38,078 nucleotides of DNA, from positions 1 to 38,078 of IMG/VR virus record IMGVR_UViG_3300033141_003329. One strand, written 5' to 3'. Source of the DNA: a virus. The position numbers were made by a program, and so were the translations under genes. Positions 5,878-13,994 of this stretch are shown in pieces; within the stretch, counting starts at the first letter, position 1, and each line of letters begins with the position of its first letter. A model generated the notes under the pieces. The model did not search any database. It worked only from the letters and a program-made list of their open reading frames with translations, and was not told the origin of the DNA.

Positions 5878-7898
5878 GACCGGACCTCGGCGAGCGCGGA
5901 AGCACGGGCCTGATGCGGTTCTCGGGCCAGGTGATGGAAGCGTACATCTCGAAATTGCACTGGCCGAGCGCGTACGCGATCTATGACGTGATGCGGCGGC
6001 GCGATCCGACTGTGGGGGCGATGGAGCACGCGCTGATCCTGCTGGCCAGGACGGCGAGCTGGTACGTGGAGGTGGGCGGGCAGCGGACGGCGGACGACGA
6101 GCGGGCGGCCGAGTTTGTGGAGCAGTGCATCGGCGATATGAGCCACACGATCGAGGACGCGATCGAGGACGCGTTGGGCTGCGTCCTGCTGGGGTGGAGC
6201 TGGCACGAGCTTTGCTATAAGCGGCGCCAGGGCGCACGGGGAAAGATCGCGAGCCAGTACAACGATGGGCTGGTCGGGTGGCGCAAGTGGGCGCCCAGAC
6301 GGCAGTCGTCGTACAGCCATTGGGAGTTTGACAGCGCGGGCGGCGTGGAGGCGATGGTGCAGCGGGCGGCGCCGACGTACGACGAGGTTTCGCTGCCGAT
6401 CGGCAAGGCGCTGCATTTTCGCGGTCGACGGGATGGGAACAGCCCAGAGGGCAAGGCGCTGTTGGAGAACCTGTACGAGCCGTGGTATTTTCTGAAGAAT
6501 CTGCACGTCATCTCGGGCATTGGCTGGCAGCGGACGTTTGTGGGACTGCCGGTATTCGAGTTTGAGGAAAAGCCGGACGCTGACGACGTGGCGGCGGTCC
6601 AGGAGACGGGCGAGGCGCTGGCGGTCGACGAAAAACAGTACGTCAGTGTGCCCAAGGGGATCAAGTTCCGGCTGGAGGCGGCGGCCAACTCGGGCGCGGC
6701 GGCCCTGCTGGAGCAGATGAAGTACGAGCGGCGGATGATGTTCCAGACGCTGCTCGCCGATTTCCTGGATCTGGGCACGGGGCAGACGGGGTCCTGGGCG
6801 TTGGGGTCGGACAAGAGCCAGCTTTTCCTGATGGCGGTGGATGGGATTCTGGACCGGATGGCGAGCGTGATCAACCGGTTCGGGGTGAGCCGACTGATGG
6901 AATACAACCGGCTCGCGTTCCCGGGGATGACCGGGCAGCCGCAATTGGCACACAAGAAGGTGGAAAAGCCGGGGATGGGACAGCTCGGGGCGTGGCTGCA
7001 GCAGGTGGGGCAGCTCCTCAACTGGACCGAGGAGGACGAGACCTGGCTGCGGCATCGGGCAGGGATGCCGACGGCGACGGTGGGCACGGGGCCACAGTTG
7101 AGCGAGCCCTCCCCCCAGCAAAGCGGGTCGGGGGGAGGGGCCAGAGTGCGCGAATTGGCTCGGGGACGGCTCGACGAGGTGGACCAGGCCGAGCAGGAGC
7201 TGGTCGAGGCGATTGAGGACATCCTGGACGAGCAGCAGGAGCGGGTGGTCAAGCGCGCGCAGCAGGACGAGGACATTGCCCTCGACGACCTGTTCTGGGC
7301 GACCGAGGCCCAGGTCCTGACGGCGGGGTTCATCCCGGCGCTGGTCGGCGCGCTGATGCTCCTGGGCGGGGCGCGGGCGGATGCGCTTGATTTCGATTGG
7401 GCGGACGCCAACGCCGAGGCGCTGGCCTGGGTGCGCGAGTACACGTTCGAGCTGGTCGGGAATCTAAACGCAACGAGTCGGGAGACTCTGCGACAGGCAA
7501 TGACTACGTGGATCGAAACGGGCGGCGACGTGGAGGATTTGCGCAAGATGCTGGCGCCGACCTTTGGGGCCAAACGGGCGCAGCGGATCGCGGCCTCGGA
7601 GGCGACGCGGGCCAACGCTGAGGGCGCGGCGCTGATCGGCGGCGAGCTGGGCATCGTGTACGCCTACAAGCCGCCGACGCGGACCAACTGCCGGTGCTGG
7701 GTGGTGGAGCGACAGTTGCCGGACGGGAGCTGGGTCGGGGTGTGGCAGACGGCGCGAGACGAGCGGGTGAGCCGGAAACCATTGGAGACGCCGTGGGGAG
7801 TGGTGGACGGGGACGCGGCGCTGCAGGGGGTGATCGTGTCTGAGGGAGAGCACCTCGGGCGGCGATTTGACGAGGTGCGGCGGGAGGTGGCAACGTGA
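5865..7898 (+). CDS. portal protein (DUF935/Mu gp29-like) fused to MuF-like head morphogenesis domain
   Basis: Residues 1 to ~405 match the portal of the Mu gp29/DUF935 type (MRRRDPTVGAMEHALILLAR at 43-62, then VIN RFGV and the AFPGM region around 336-355). Residues ~430-677 look like a MuF-type head morphogenesis domain with the usual AKRAQRIAASEATRANAEG and a final NCRCWV cysteine motif. In Mu these are two separate genes. Here they are joined in one 677-aa chain, and the joint (residues ~413-425, SEPSPQQSGSGGGA) is encoded by a GC-rich palindromic repeat at 7107-7140. The portal forms the ring through which DNA enters; MuF-type proteins are minor head components acting in assembly. The gene overlaps terL, and its stop directly abuts a family-A repeat. 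Confidence 0.9.
   Translation: MANLRPDLGERGSTGLMRFSGQVMEAYISKLHWPSAYAIYDVMRRRDPTVGAMEHALILLARTASWYVEVGGQRTADDERAAEFVEQCIGDMSHTIEDAIEDALGCVLLGWSWHELCYKRRQGARGKIASQYNDGLVGWRKWAPRRQSSYSHWEFDSAGGVEAMVQRAAPTYDEVSLPIGKALHFRGRRDGNSPEGKALLENLYEPWYFLKNLHVISGIGWQRTFVGLPVFEFEEKPDADDVAAVQETGEALAVDEKQYVSVPKGIKFRLEAAANSGAAALLEQMKYERRMMFQTLLADFLDLGTGQTGSWALGSDKSQLFLMAVDGILDRMASVINRFGVSRLMEYNRLAFPGMTGQPQLAHKKVEKPGMGQLGAWLQQVGQLLNWTEEDETWLRHRAGMPTATVGTGPQLSEPSPQQSGSGGGARVRELARGRLDEVDQAEQELVEAIEDILDEQQERVVKRAQQDEDIALDDLFWATEAQVLTAGFIPALVGALMLLGGARADALDFDWADANAEALAWVREYTFELVGNLNATSRETLRQAMTTWIETGGDVEDLRKMLAPTFGAKRAQRIAASEATRANAEGAALIGGELGIVYAYKPPTRTNCRCWVVERQLPDGSWVGVWQTARDERVSRKPLETPWGVVDGDAALQGVIVSEGEHLGRRFDEVRREVAT
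7107..7140. repeat. GC-rich palindromic repeat, family B, in the portal/MuF linker
   Basis: CCCTCCCCCCAGC (7107-7119) and GGGTCGGGGGGAGGGG (7125-7140) form an imperfect palindrome. It is read in frame without a stop and falls at the boundary between two domains that are separate proteins in Mu. Confidence 0.75.
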
Positions 7899-7950
7899 GA
7901 GATTCCTCGAGGGACTCGGAATGACGGATATGGGGGCCTCGGAATGACGG
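7899..7950 (+). repeat. dispersed palindromic repeat, family A
   Basis: The full GATTCCTCGAGGGACTCGGAATGACGG copy begins immediately after the portal stop codon and is followed by a second right half (CCTCGGAATGACGGG, about 7937-7951). Only 22 further bases separate it from the next start. Confidence 0.9.
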
Positions 7951-7972
7951 GTTCCTGGTTGGGAGTGATGCC

Positions 7973-8392
7973 GTGACGCTCGACGTCGGGATCCGGGTGG
8001 AGGGGCTGGACGAGGCGGTGCGGTTGCTGGCCCGGGTGCCCTCGGCGCTGGACTCTAAAATGGGCCGGGCCATGAGGGAGATCCTGGGGCTGTACGCGGG
8101 GGACCTGGCCGAGTACCCGAGCGCGATTCCGGGAACGCGATACCGACGGACGGGATTGCTGGGGCAGAGGTGGGCGGCGGCGACGCGACAGGTGTGGCAG
8201 CGCGGCCCGAACCGCCTGCAGGCGCGGATGCGCAATACGCGGCCGGGGGTGGTGTACGTGCAGAGCGATGAGCACCAGGCGGATGTGCATCGCGGGCGGT
8301 GGCGGACGGCGGAGCGGGTGGTAGAATCGCGGCGAGGCGAGGTGGAGAACTTGGTGCGGGCGGCGGGGCAGGCGGCGGTGGAGGGACGATGA
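7973..8392 (+). CDS. virion morphogenesis protein, Mu gpG / HK97 gp10-like
   Basis: GTG 7973 has GGGAG at 7961-7965. The 139-aa product starts with a strand and helix pair (VRLLARVPSALDSKMGRAMR) and contains the family-typical segment GTRYRRTGLLGQRW. Proteins of this type act in tail completion or head-tail joining. The gene lies between the portal-MuF gene and the protease/scaffold gene, the place where Mu-like phages carry gpG. The stop overlaps the next start (ATGA 8389-8392). Confidence 0.7.
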   Translation: MTLDVGIRVEGLDEAVRLLARVPSALDSKMGRAMREILGLYAGDLAEYPSAIPGTRYRRTGLLGQRWAAATRQVWQRGPNRLQARMRNTRPGVVYVQSDEHQADVHRGRWRTAERVVESRRGEVENLVRAAGQAAVEGR

Positions 8393-9669
8393 GCGAGCGT
8401 TGTGATTTTCTCTTTGTGGAGCTGGCAGAGGGCAAGCCGGTCGAGATTCTGCGCACGGGTGAGTTTGTGGACATGAACGGGCAGGATGTAGTGATCGGCG
8501 ACGAGGACCTCGACCAGTTTGTGGCCAATTTCGAGACGGGCGCGGCAGAGATCGAGATCCCGGTCGACGTGGACCACCAGCACGCGGAGGCGGTGGGCTG
8601 GGTGCGGCGGATCTGGCGCGAGGGGCAGCGGCTGCTGGCCAGCGTCGAGTGGAACGAGATCGGGAAACAGTTGGTCGGCGACAAGGTGTACCGCTACATT
8701 TCGGCGACGATCAACCTGGACGGCAAATTCATCCGCGCGATCACGCTGACGAACTGGCCGGCGGTCAGCGGGTTGGCGGCGGTGGAATTGAGCGAGGGGG
8801 CGAGGACGTACGGGCGGTCCGAGGGGCTGATGGATCGGTTGCGGGACGCGCTCGATGCTGCTCGGAACGCGTGGGTTAGGCTATCGGCTGTACGTGCGCA
8901 GCAAGCGGCTTTGGCCGACGGCATACCGGGCTCGGTGCGCATCAGCGAATACCTGCAGGCCCGGATCCACAAATCGTTTACCAGCATCGCCGACGAGATG
9001 GCAGCCAGCGGACTGCTGACCGTCGACGAGCGCAAGCAGTTGAGCGCGGCAATCGGTGCTGCGCTGGAAGTGTTTTCCACCGAGGCAGGCGAGGCCGGGG
9101 AGCGGATTATCGAGGTGCCCCGTCCTGAACTGTATTACTATCGTAGCGCCGGGCCAGGCCCGGCAGAGGAGGCAGAAATGACGGACAAGCTGACTCCCGA
9201 GGAGCGGGCCGAGATGGAGGCCCAGCTTCGCGAGGAACTGGAGACGGAAGCGCAGCGGGAAGCCGAACTGCGCAAGCAAGTGCGCGCCGAACTGCGACCA
9301 CAGATCGAGGCCGAGCTGAGGGCGCGAATGGAGCGGCGCCAGGGGCTGGTCGAGTTTGCCGAGCAGGTGTGCGGCGGCGAGGCCGGACTGAGCGCGTCGC
9401 CGGAGGACGTGGTCAAGGCGCTGGAGAACCTGGACGACGAGCAGCTCGTCGAGGTTAAGGGCTTGCTGGAGAGCAAGGTCGTCGATTTCAGCGAGCACGG
9501 CAGCCAGCGCGAGGGCGCGGCGGGGACGGCAGCGGTGCCGGACGAGTACCGGCCCAGCCTGCGTCGCTGGGTGGAAGCGGGGCAGCCGCTGGACGAGTAT
9601 TTCCAGTTGGTGGCCCCCGAGTTGGACCCGAAGAGCCTGGACCTGAGCGAGTACGTCCAGGACGAGTAG
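8389..9669 (+). CDS. Mu I-like prohead protease with C-terminal scaffold
   Basis: The start ATG 8389 overlaps the previous stop. Residues 1 to ~140 (IEIPVDVDHQHAEAVGWV and YISATINLDGKFIRAI) match the Mu protein I protease domain. Residues ~145-255 form an extra helical region not needed in the classic protein. The last ~160 residues are a highly charged, coiled-coil scaffold (EERAEMEAQLREELETEAQR). In Mu, I cleaves scaffold during prohead maturation, and scaffold Z is made from an internal start of the same gene. The same arrangement is visible here (see 9178). The full protein is 426 aa. Confidence 0.85.
   Translation: MSERCDFLFVELAEGKPVEILRTGEFVDMNGQDVVIGDEDLDQFVANFETGAAEIEIPVDVDHQHAEAVGWVRRIWREGQRLLASVEWNEIGKQLVGDKVYRYISATINLDGKFIRAITLTNWPAVSGLAAVELSEGARTYGRSEGLMDRLRDALDAARNAWVRLSAVRAQQAALADGIPGSVRISEYLQARIHKSFTSIADEMAASGLLTVDERKQLSAAIGAALEVFSTEAGEAGERIIEVPRPELYYYRSAGPGPAEEAEMTDKLTPEERAEMEAQLREELETEAQREAELRKQVRAELRPQIEAELRARMERRQGLVEFAEQVCGGEAGLSASPEDVVKALENLDDEQLVEVKGLLESKVVDFSEHGSQREGAAGTAAVPDEYRPSLRRWVEAGQPLDEYFQLVAPELDPKSLDLSEYVQDE
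9178..9669 (+). CDS. internal-start scaffold protein (Mu Z-like, 163 aa)
   Basis: ATG 9178 lies in frame inside the protease gene at codon 264 and is preceded by AGGAGG at 9167-9172, five bases away, a stronger site than that of the full-length gene. The product would be the coiled-coil scaffold alone. A hairpin-capable GCCGGGCCAGGCCCGGC lies just upstream (9149-9165). This parallels the nested I/Z arrangement of Mu. No direct evidence of expression is available. Confidence 0.7.
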   Translation: MTDKLTPEERAEMEAQLREELETEAQREAELRKQVRAELRPQIEAELRARMERRQGLVEFAEQVCGGEAGLSASPEDVVKALENLDDEQLVEVKGLLESKVVDFSEHGSQREGAAGTAAVPDEYRPSLRRWVEAGQPLDEYFQLVAPELDPKSLDLSEYVQDE

Positions 9670-9716
9670 CGCTGACCCCGTTGGGACGGGCAGCATAAAA
9701 GAGCCAGGAGGAAACG

Positions 9717-10187
9717 ATGGCGAACTTGAGCGCTGATGCCCCACTCCGGATTCGGGGTGAGGCACATACCGTGAAATTCCCTTGCGACAACGCTTCGGCG
9801 GTGACGATCTACAAGGGACACCCGATTCTGATCAACCAGTCGGTGGATACCACGCATGTCACCGATTGGGACGACGGCAGCGGCGAGGGGATCGTGGCCG
9901 CGGACGACATATTCATGGGCATCGCCGCGAGCGGCAAGTCGGTGAAAACCACCGACCTGGAGACGGGCGAACAGAGCTATCTCGAGGTGTACGTCGGGCC
10001 GACGATCGTGGGTTTCAAGAGCACGGTGTACACGCTCGCGAACCTGGGCGACACGGTGTACATGTCGGACAGCGGCACGCTGAGCTCAACCGCAGCGGAC
10101 AACCCACAGATCGGCAAGTTGGTCGACGTGCGAGACGGATACTGTTTCGTCGAGCTGACCGCGCCGCAGGTCTGCACGGGGGCATAG
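9717..10187 (+). CDS. capsid decoration / cement protein (DUF2190-like)
   Basis: An AGGAGG lies just before ATG 9717. The 156-aa product is strand-rich with glycine turns (ADDIFMGIAASGKSVKTTDL, then SDSGTLSSTAADNPQIGKLV) and ends shortly after VELTAPQV. This matches short capsid cement proteins encoded immediately upstream of the major capsid gene, whose trimers or knobs stabilise the shell. Position between scaffold and major capsid supports the call. Confidence 0.75.
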   Translation: MANLSADAPLRIRGEAHTVKFPCDNASAVTIYKGHPILINQSVDTTHVTDWDDGSGEGIVAADDIFMGIAASGKSVKTTDLETGEQSYLEVYVGPTIVGFKSTVYTLANLGDTVYMSDSGTLSSTAADNPQIGKLVDVRDGYCFVELTAPQVCTGA

Positions 10188-10201
10188 CCTAGCGGCTGGA
10201 A

Positions 10202-10219
10202 AACCGGCTAAGGCCGGTT
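10202..10219 (+). promoter_or_regulatory. hairpin between decoration and major capsid genes
   Basis: AACCGGC (10202-10208) and GCCGGTT (10213-10219) form a 7-bp stem with a 4-base loop and no T-run. It probably adjusts transcript level or stability ahead of the most highly expressed gene; that role is inference. Confidence 0.5.
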
Positions 10220-10248
10220 CTGTGAGGGAGGGGTAGAGGAGACTTGAA

Positions 10249-11160
10249 ATGCCAGTTGGAGCAGCAGTACCCAAACACTTGGAAAAAGACGCGATCACCG
10301 GGTTTCTGGTGAGTTTGCGCGAGAACGCGCAAAAGTTTGCGTGGCCTCGCCTGGCCAGCGTGCACAACATGGACGCCAAGACGGTGGACATGGTCGATCT
10401 GGGCGCTACGCCGATGCCGGCCGAGTCGGTCGGTGGGTTCAGTGCGCAGGATTTTATCGAAAAGACCCAGGAGGTCCGACCGACCGACTGGGACCTGACG
10501 GTGTGGCTGAGCTATAACGCGATGAAGGACGACCAGACCGGGAACCTGATCCGCAGGGGCCGGGCCGCCGGGCGCAACTTTCAGCGGCACATCAACAAGC
10601 GGGTGTTCGAGGTCCTGAACGCAGGCGATGGGACGACCTATAGCCTGTGCTATGACGGACACGAGTTTTTTGACAGCGACCACGTCGACAAGGGCGGCGA
10701 GTACCAGACCGCGCAGGACAATGAGAACGCGCTGGATCTGTCGCTGAGCAATTTCAACACTGTATGGAGCGCGGCGCAGCTGTTTCGCGATGATCAGGGG
10801 ACGTACACCGAGTACGACTATGACTGCCTGATCTGCGCGCCGGCGCTGTACAGCGTCGCGTACAACGTCGCCAAGAACCGGATGGCCTATGATACGGCCA
10901 ACCGCGAGGACAACCCGTTTGCTGAAAAGCTGACCGCGCCAATCATCACCTCCCCCTACCTCGACGCGTCGGCCTGGTACCTGGCCGCCTCCAGCGAGGA
11001 CATCAAGCCCTTGATCGTGGCTATGCGCGAGCAGCCCAACTTGCAGTCGACCTGGTTTGACCCGAATGCGACGGACGGCGGGCGGTACTATTTCAAGTTC
11101 TATGCCCGGTACGAAGTGTTCTACGGGGACTGGCGCCTGATCAGCCAGGGCAACACCTAG
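10249..11160 (+). CDS. major capsid protein (Mu gpT-like)
   Basis: The 303-aa protein has the gpT-family pattern: an N-terminal arm without a cleaved delta domain, the central NAGDGTTYSLCYDGHEFFDS segment followed by DHVDKGGEYQ, and a C-terminal FYARYEVFYGDWRLI. It forms the icosahedral shell. The ribosome site GAGGAG precedes the start. The gene is flanked by hairpins on both sides, as often seen for highly expressed capsid genes. Codon use is balanced and GC-rich. Confidence 0.9.
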   Translation: MPVGAAVPKHLEKDAITGFLVSLRENAQKFAWPRLASVHNMDAKTVDMVDLGATPMPAESVGGFSAQDFIEKTQEVRPTDWDLTVWLSYNAMKDDQTGNLIRRGRAAGRNFQRHINKRVFEVLNAGDGTTYSLCYDGHEFFDSDHVDKGGEYQTAQDNENALDLSLSNFNTVWSAAQLFRDDQGTYTEYDYDCLICAPALYSVAYNVAKNRMAYDTANREDNPFAEKLTAPIITSPYLDASAWYLAASSEDIKPLIVAMREQPNLQSTWFDPNATDGGRYYFKFYARYEVFYGDWRLISQGNT

Positions 11161-11223
11161 GCCGAGACCTCGGCCTGGTGTGTCTGGGATGAGGTCTCGG
11201 CCTGGCGCTTCCGGGCCGAGACC
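11161..11223 (+). promoter_or_regulatory. inverted repeat downstream of the major capsid gene
   Basis: GCCGAGACCTC (11161-11171) is the exact reverse complement of GAGGTCTCGGC (11191-11201), and GCCGAGACC recurs at 11215-11223, so two alternative hairpins are possible. It starts right at the capsid stop codon. No strong T-run follows, suggesting partial termination or 3'-end stabilisation. Confidence 0.6.
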
Positions 11224-11249
11224 CTGAAACGAATAGTTTTGGAGGAACG

Positions 11250-11915
11250 ATGAAACTTTCGACTTCTGACAAGCAGTGGATCGGCTGGCTGATCACGGTG
11301 CTGCTGATCGTCGCCTCGACGTGGATCGGGATCGAGCTGCCGGACCTGCCGCCTGTGCCGATATTTGAGGAGCAGGCGCTGACCGGGGGCACGACCAACC
11401 TGTACAGTCTCGAGTTGGCCGATGACCTGACGGTGACGGATGACGTGGACATCGACGGCGACATCGACGTCGATGGCACGGCCAATCTCGACGTGGTGGA
11501 CATTGACGGCGATGTCGATCTGGGCAACAACATCATCACCAACATCGGCGCGGCGGGGACCGACTTTGTGGCCAGCACCGGCGCGTTGAACCTGGCCGGT
11601 GAGCTGGACATGGCCGGATTGCTGCAATTGTCTTTTGCCGACCTGGCGATCAGCGATGGAGATACGATCACGCCGACCTACACCGTGTACGCGCTGGATA
11701 CCAGCGGCGCGGTGACGATCACCCTGGCGGCCAGTGCGGACGAGGGGCAGTTGCTGATTCTGATCAACGACGACGCCAATGCGGCGATCATCGCCGACAC
11801 GAACCTGCGGTCCAGCGATGGGAACGCGATCACGCTGGCCGGGGCCTATGACGCGGTGCTGCTCATCTACCAGGACAGCGAGTGGCTGGAGCTGCTGTCG
11901 ATCGCGGGTAGCTGA
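11250..11915 (+). CDS. membrane-anchored or signal-bearing beta-repeat structural protein (221 aa)
   Basis: A clear hydrophobic segment occupies residues ~10-28 (WIGWLITVLLIVASTWIG) after a short charged N-terminus. The body is strand-rich, with Asp-Gly repeats (DDVDIDGDIDVDG, then VVDIDGDVDLGNN) suggestive of a beta-helix or calcium-binding repeat, and a C-terminal ~90-residue beta domain (YTVYALDTSGAVTITLA onward). GGAGGAACG precedes the ATG. It follows the capsid gene, so it is probably a virion surface protein; a transmembrane start is unusual there. The family is not identified. Confidence 0.6.
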   Translation: MKLSTSDKQWIGWLITVLLIVASTWIGIELPDLPPVPIFEEQALTGGTTNLYSLELADDLTVTDDVDIDGDIDVDGTANLDVVDIDGDVDLGNNIITNIGAAGTDFVASTGALNLAGELDMAGLLQLSFADLAISDGDTITPTYTVYALDTSGAVTITLAASADEGQLLILINDDANAAIIADTNLRSSDGNAITLAGAYDAVLLIYQDSEWLELLSIAGS

Positions 11916-11919
11916 TCCG

Positions 11920-12007
11920 ATTGGGGTACCCAGAGCCTGTCGGGGATCCAGAATTGAATCCCCGGCTTCTGGGGACCCCAATCCGGAATGACCCCCCGCT
12001 CTCGGGG
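11920..12007. promoter_or_regulatory. large nested hairpin plus small hairpin
   Basis: The outer arms ATTGGGGTACCCAGAGCC (11920-11937) and GCTTCTGGGGACCCCAAT (11965-11982) enclose the inner arms CGGGGAT (11941-11947) and ATCCCCG (11958-11964). A second hairpin CCCCG/CGGGG follows at about 11994-12006. The following base composition changes abruptly, so this may mark a module boundary as well as a terminator or processing site. Confidence 0.6.
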
Positions 12008-12024
12008 AGTAGAATAGAGGTCTC

Positions 12025-12294
12025 ATGGCTAGATCAGGACAAGTCACAGTCACCACCGCTGGAACCGCTGTGCAAGGCACCGACACGATCGCCAGTCTGG
12101 TCGCCCTCAAGGCCCACCCCGACAACACCGATGCGGTGTGGGTGGGCAACGACGACGCCGGCGACGTGACCAACGCCAACGGTTTCCCCCTCGAACCCGG
12201 GGAGACGATCATCCTCCAGGTCGGCAACGTCAACGAACTCTGGTTTGACGCGGACGTCAACGGCGAGAAAATCGCCTGGCTCAAGCTGGACTAG
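12025..12294 (+). CDS. small virion-associated beta protein (89 aa)
   Basis: ATG 12025 lies a few bases after AGAGG. The product is an all-beta domain (GQVTVTTAGTAVQGTDT, then ANGFPLEPGETIILQVGN and LWFDADVNGEKIAWL). It resembles small jelly-roll decoration proteins found in head modules, but the family is not certain. Its base composition is C-rich on this strand, unlike the genes before it. Confidence 0.6.
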   Translation: MARSGQVTVTTAGTAVQGTDTIASLVALKAHPDNTDAVWVGNDDAGDVTNANGFPLEPGETIILQVGNVNELWFDADVNGEKIAWLKLD

Positions 12295-12306
12295 AAGGAG
12301 AGTCCC

Positions 12307-13983
12307 ATGCTCGCACTCCCCGCCATCCTGGTTCAACAGGCCGTGCTCGGCACGCCCATATCCTACCTGATCCGTGCCGACTTTACCGACACCCGCGCTG
12401 CCGGGTCTGTGAATGGGACGGCGGCCACGCCTGGGCCTGGGACGCGGGTGGTGGTGGATACGGATGGAGATGGAGTCAGCGTAGGCAGTGGGGCATTGAA
12501 CTTTGCCAATCCAAACACCGGATTTGGGGATCCCGGCTTTTGGTTGACCGACAACGACGGCAACGGAATAGCGCGAGCCAACGGGCGCGTATTGCTTCAC
12601 AAGCTCACCGTTGCTCACGCCACTAATCGCCTAGACTGGGGCTGGGACAGTACCATAGGTGATGAGCTGAGTAGCTACGTCCGAGTGTGGGTCTCAGGGG
12701 CGAATCTATACTTCAGAGCAGGCGTCAATGTGATTGTTGACTCGTACTCCGCGAGTGACGAACTCGCGACCGCTCTCGTAGCACGAGCGGCGGGCATATA
12801 CTTGTTTGCCAAAGGTACTGCGTACTCTACCTGGACACTTCTCTATATTTGTGGCGAAGGTTCCACTTCCCCGATGTTCCCCGCTGTCCTAACCTACAGT
12901 GCAGACGACTGGGACATCGACTTTATCCGCGTCCCTGCCGCTCTTTGGAACCCTCCCCTGCTGGCCTATGACACCTTCACCCGTTCCAACTCCGACAGTC
13001 TCGGCAGCACCGAGACAGCGGGGCCGGAATCGCAGGTAGTACCCGCCAGGACGTGGGTCGCCATCGGCGGCGACCTTGACATCGTGGGCAACGCGATCCA
13101 AGGGGGAGATGCGCAGAGTGAAATAGTTGACAACCCCGGGATGGAAACCTGGAACGGCGCCAACGATGTAGCAAACTGGGCCGGTATTCGGATCACAGAG
13201 AACGACGAGACCGTCGATGTCAACGGCGGCTCACACGCGCTCGACCTACAAGTCGATGGCGGAGAAAGCAACGGATATGTCATGCAGAATGTAGCCGTGG
13301 AGACCGGCAAGCTCTATCGCTGCGTCGGCCACGCCAAGAACGTAGACGCCACCAACTTGAGCATCTATGTCTATGACGTAGAAGGCGCGGCATCCTACTA
13401 TCTGGCGCAAACCGTCACCCCCCCAGCATGGACCGAATACGATATACTGTTCGCCGCCCCTGACGCCACCCTACGCATGGTGCTCCAGGCCACCGGCGGC
13501 GGCGGAAACGTCCTATTCGACGACATTTCACTTTTCGAAATGCACGCCGACTACATAGACGTATCCGAGGCCGACGTGCAGCTTGTCGCCAACGTCACCA
13601 CGCCAGCAAGCGGGGCTCATCCATTCGGCCTGATTCTGCGGCGCGATGGAGCAACGCAATGGTTGGTGGAGATCACCCCCGGCACGGCGGGTACAGACCT
13701 CCAGTTGATCGAACTGAACAACGGCGATCCCACATCCAGGGCCACAGCAGACATAGACTGGACAGCGGATACCAGCTACGAGATTCAGGTTTCGTGCAAC
13801 GGCACAACGATCAATGTTTGGGTCGACGGGTCCCTAGAGTTGACCTACTCGTCGGCCTCGGTCGGCCAAGCCAATACCCAATTCGGTTGGTTTGACTCGG
13901 TAGACGGTAATTCCAGCCTGCTCGACATCCAGATCATGCATAAAGACGGCGTCTACGAGCGACTGAGCCGCTACGCATCATAG
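12307..13983 (+). CDS. large structural protein with carbohydrate-binding domain inserted in a concanavalin-like domain (558 aa)
   Basis: Residues 1 to ~215 form a beta-rich N-terminal domain. A concanavalin/LamG-like domain begins at ~221 (DTFTRSNSDSLGSTET), is interrupted at ~272, and resumes at ~415 (DYIDVSEADVQLVANVTT, then VWVDGSLELTYS). The interrupting part (272-412, from NPGMETWNG to NVLFDDISLF) has the outline of a CBM4/9-type jelly-roll. Such domains bind polysaccharide, so this is likely a capsid or tail surface protein used to stick to the host or its matrix. Base composition is lower in GC and C-biased on this strand compared with neighbours, pointing to separate acquisition. Confidence 0.65.
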   Translation: MLALPAILVQQAVLGTPISYLIRADFTDTRAAGSVNGTAATPGPGTRVVVDTDGDGVSVGSGALNFANPNTGFGDPGFWLTDNDGNGIARANGRVLLHKLTVAHATNRLDWGWDSTIGDELSSYVRVWVSGANLYFRAGVNVIVDSYSASDELATALVARAAGIYLFAKGTAYSTWTLLYICGEGSTSPMFPAVLTYSADDWDIDFIRVPAALWNPPLLAYDTFTRSNSDSLGSTETAGPESQVVPARTWVAIGGDLDIVGNAIQGGDAQSEIVDNPGMETWNGANDVANWAGIRITENDETVDVNGGSHALDLQVDGGESNGYVMQNVAVETGKLYRCVGHAKNVDATNLSIYVYDVEGAASYYLAQTVTPPAWTEYDILFAAPDATLRMVLQATGGGGNVLFDDISLFEMHADYIDVSEADVQLVANVTTPASGAHPFGLILRRDGATQWLVEITPGTAGTDLQLIELNNGDPTSRATADIDWTADTSYEIQVSCNGTTINVWVDGSLELTYSSASVGQANTQFGWFDSVDGNSSLLDIQIMHKDGVYERLSRYAS

Positions 13984-13994
13984 GAGCGACCACA

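Noticed and set aside
10086-10683. Minus-strand open frames opposite decoration and capsid genes
   Set aside because: They are antisense to strongly supported structural genes and have no ribosome sites or recognizable domains.
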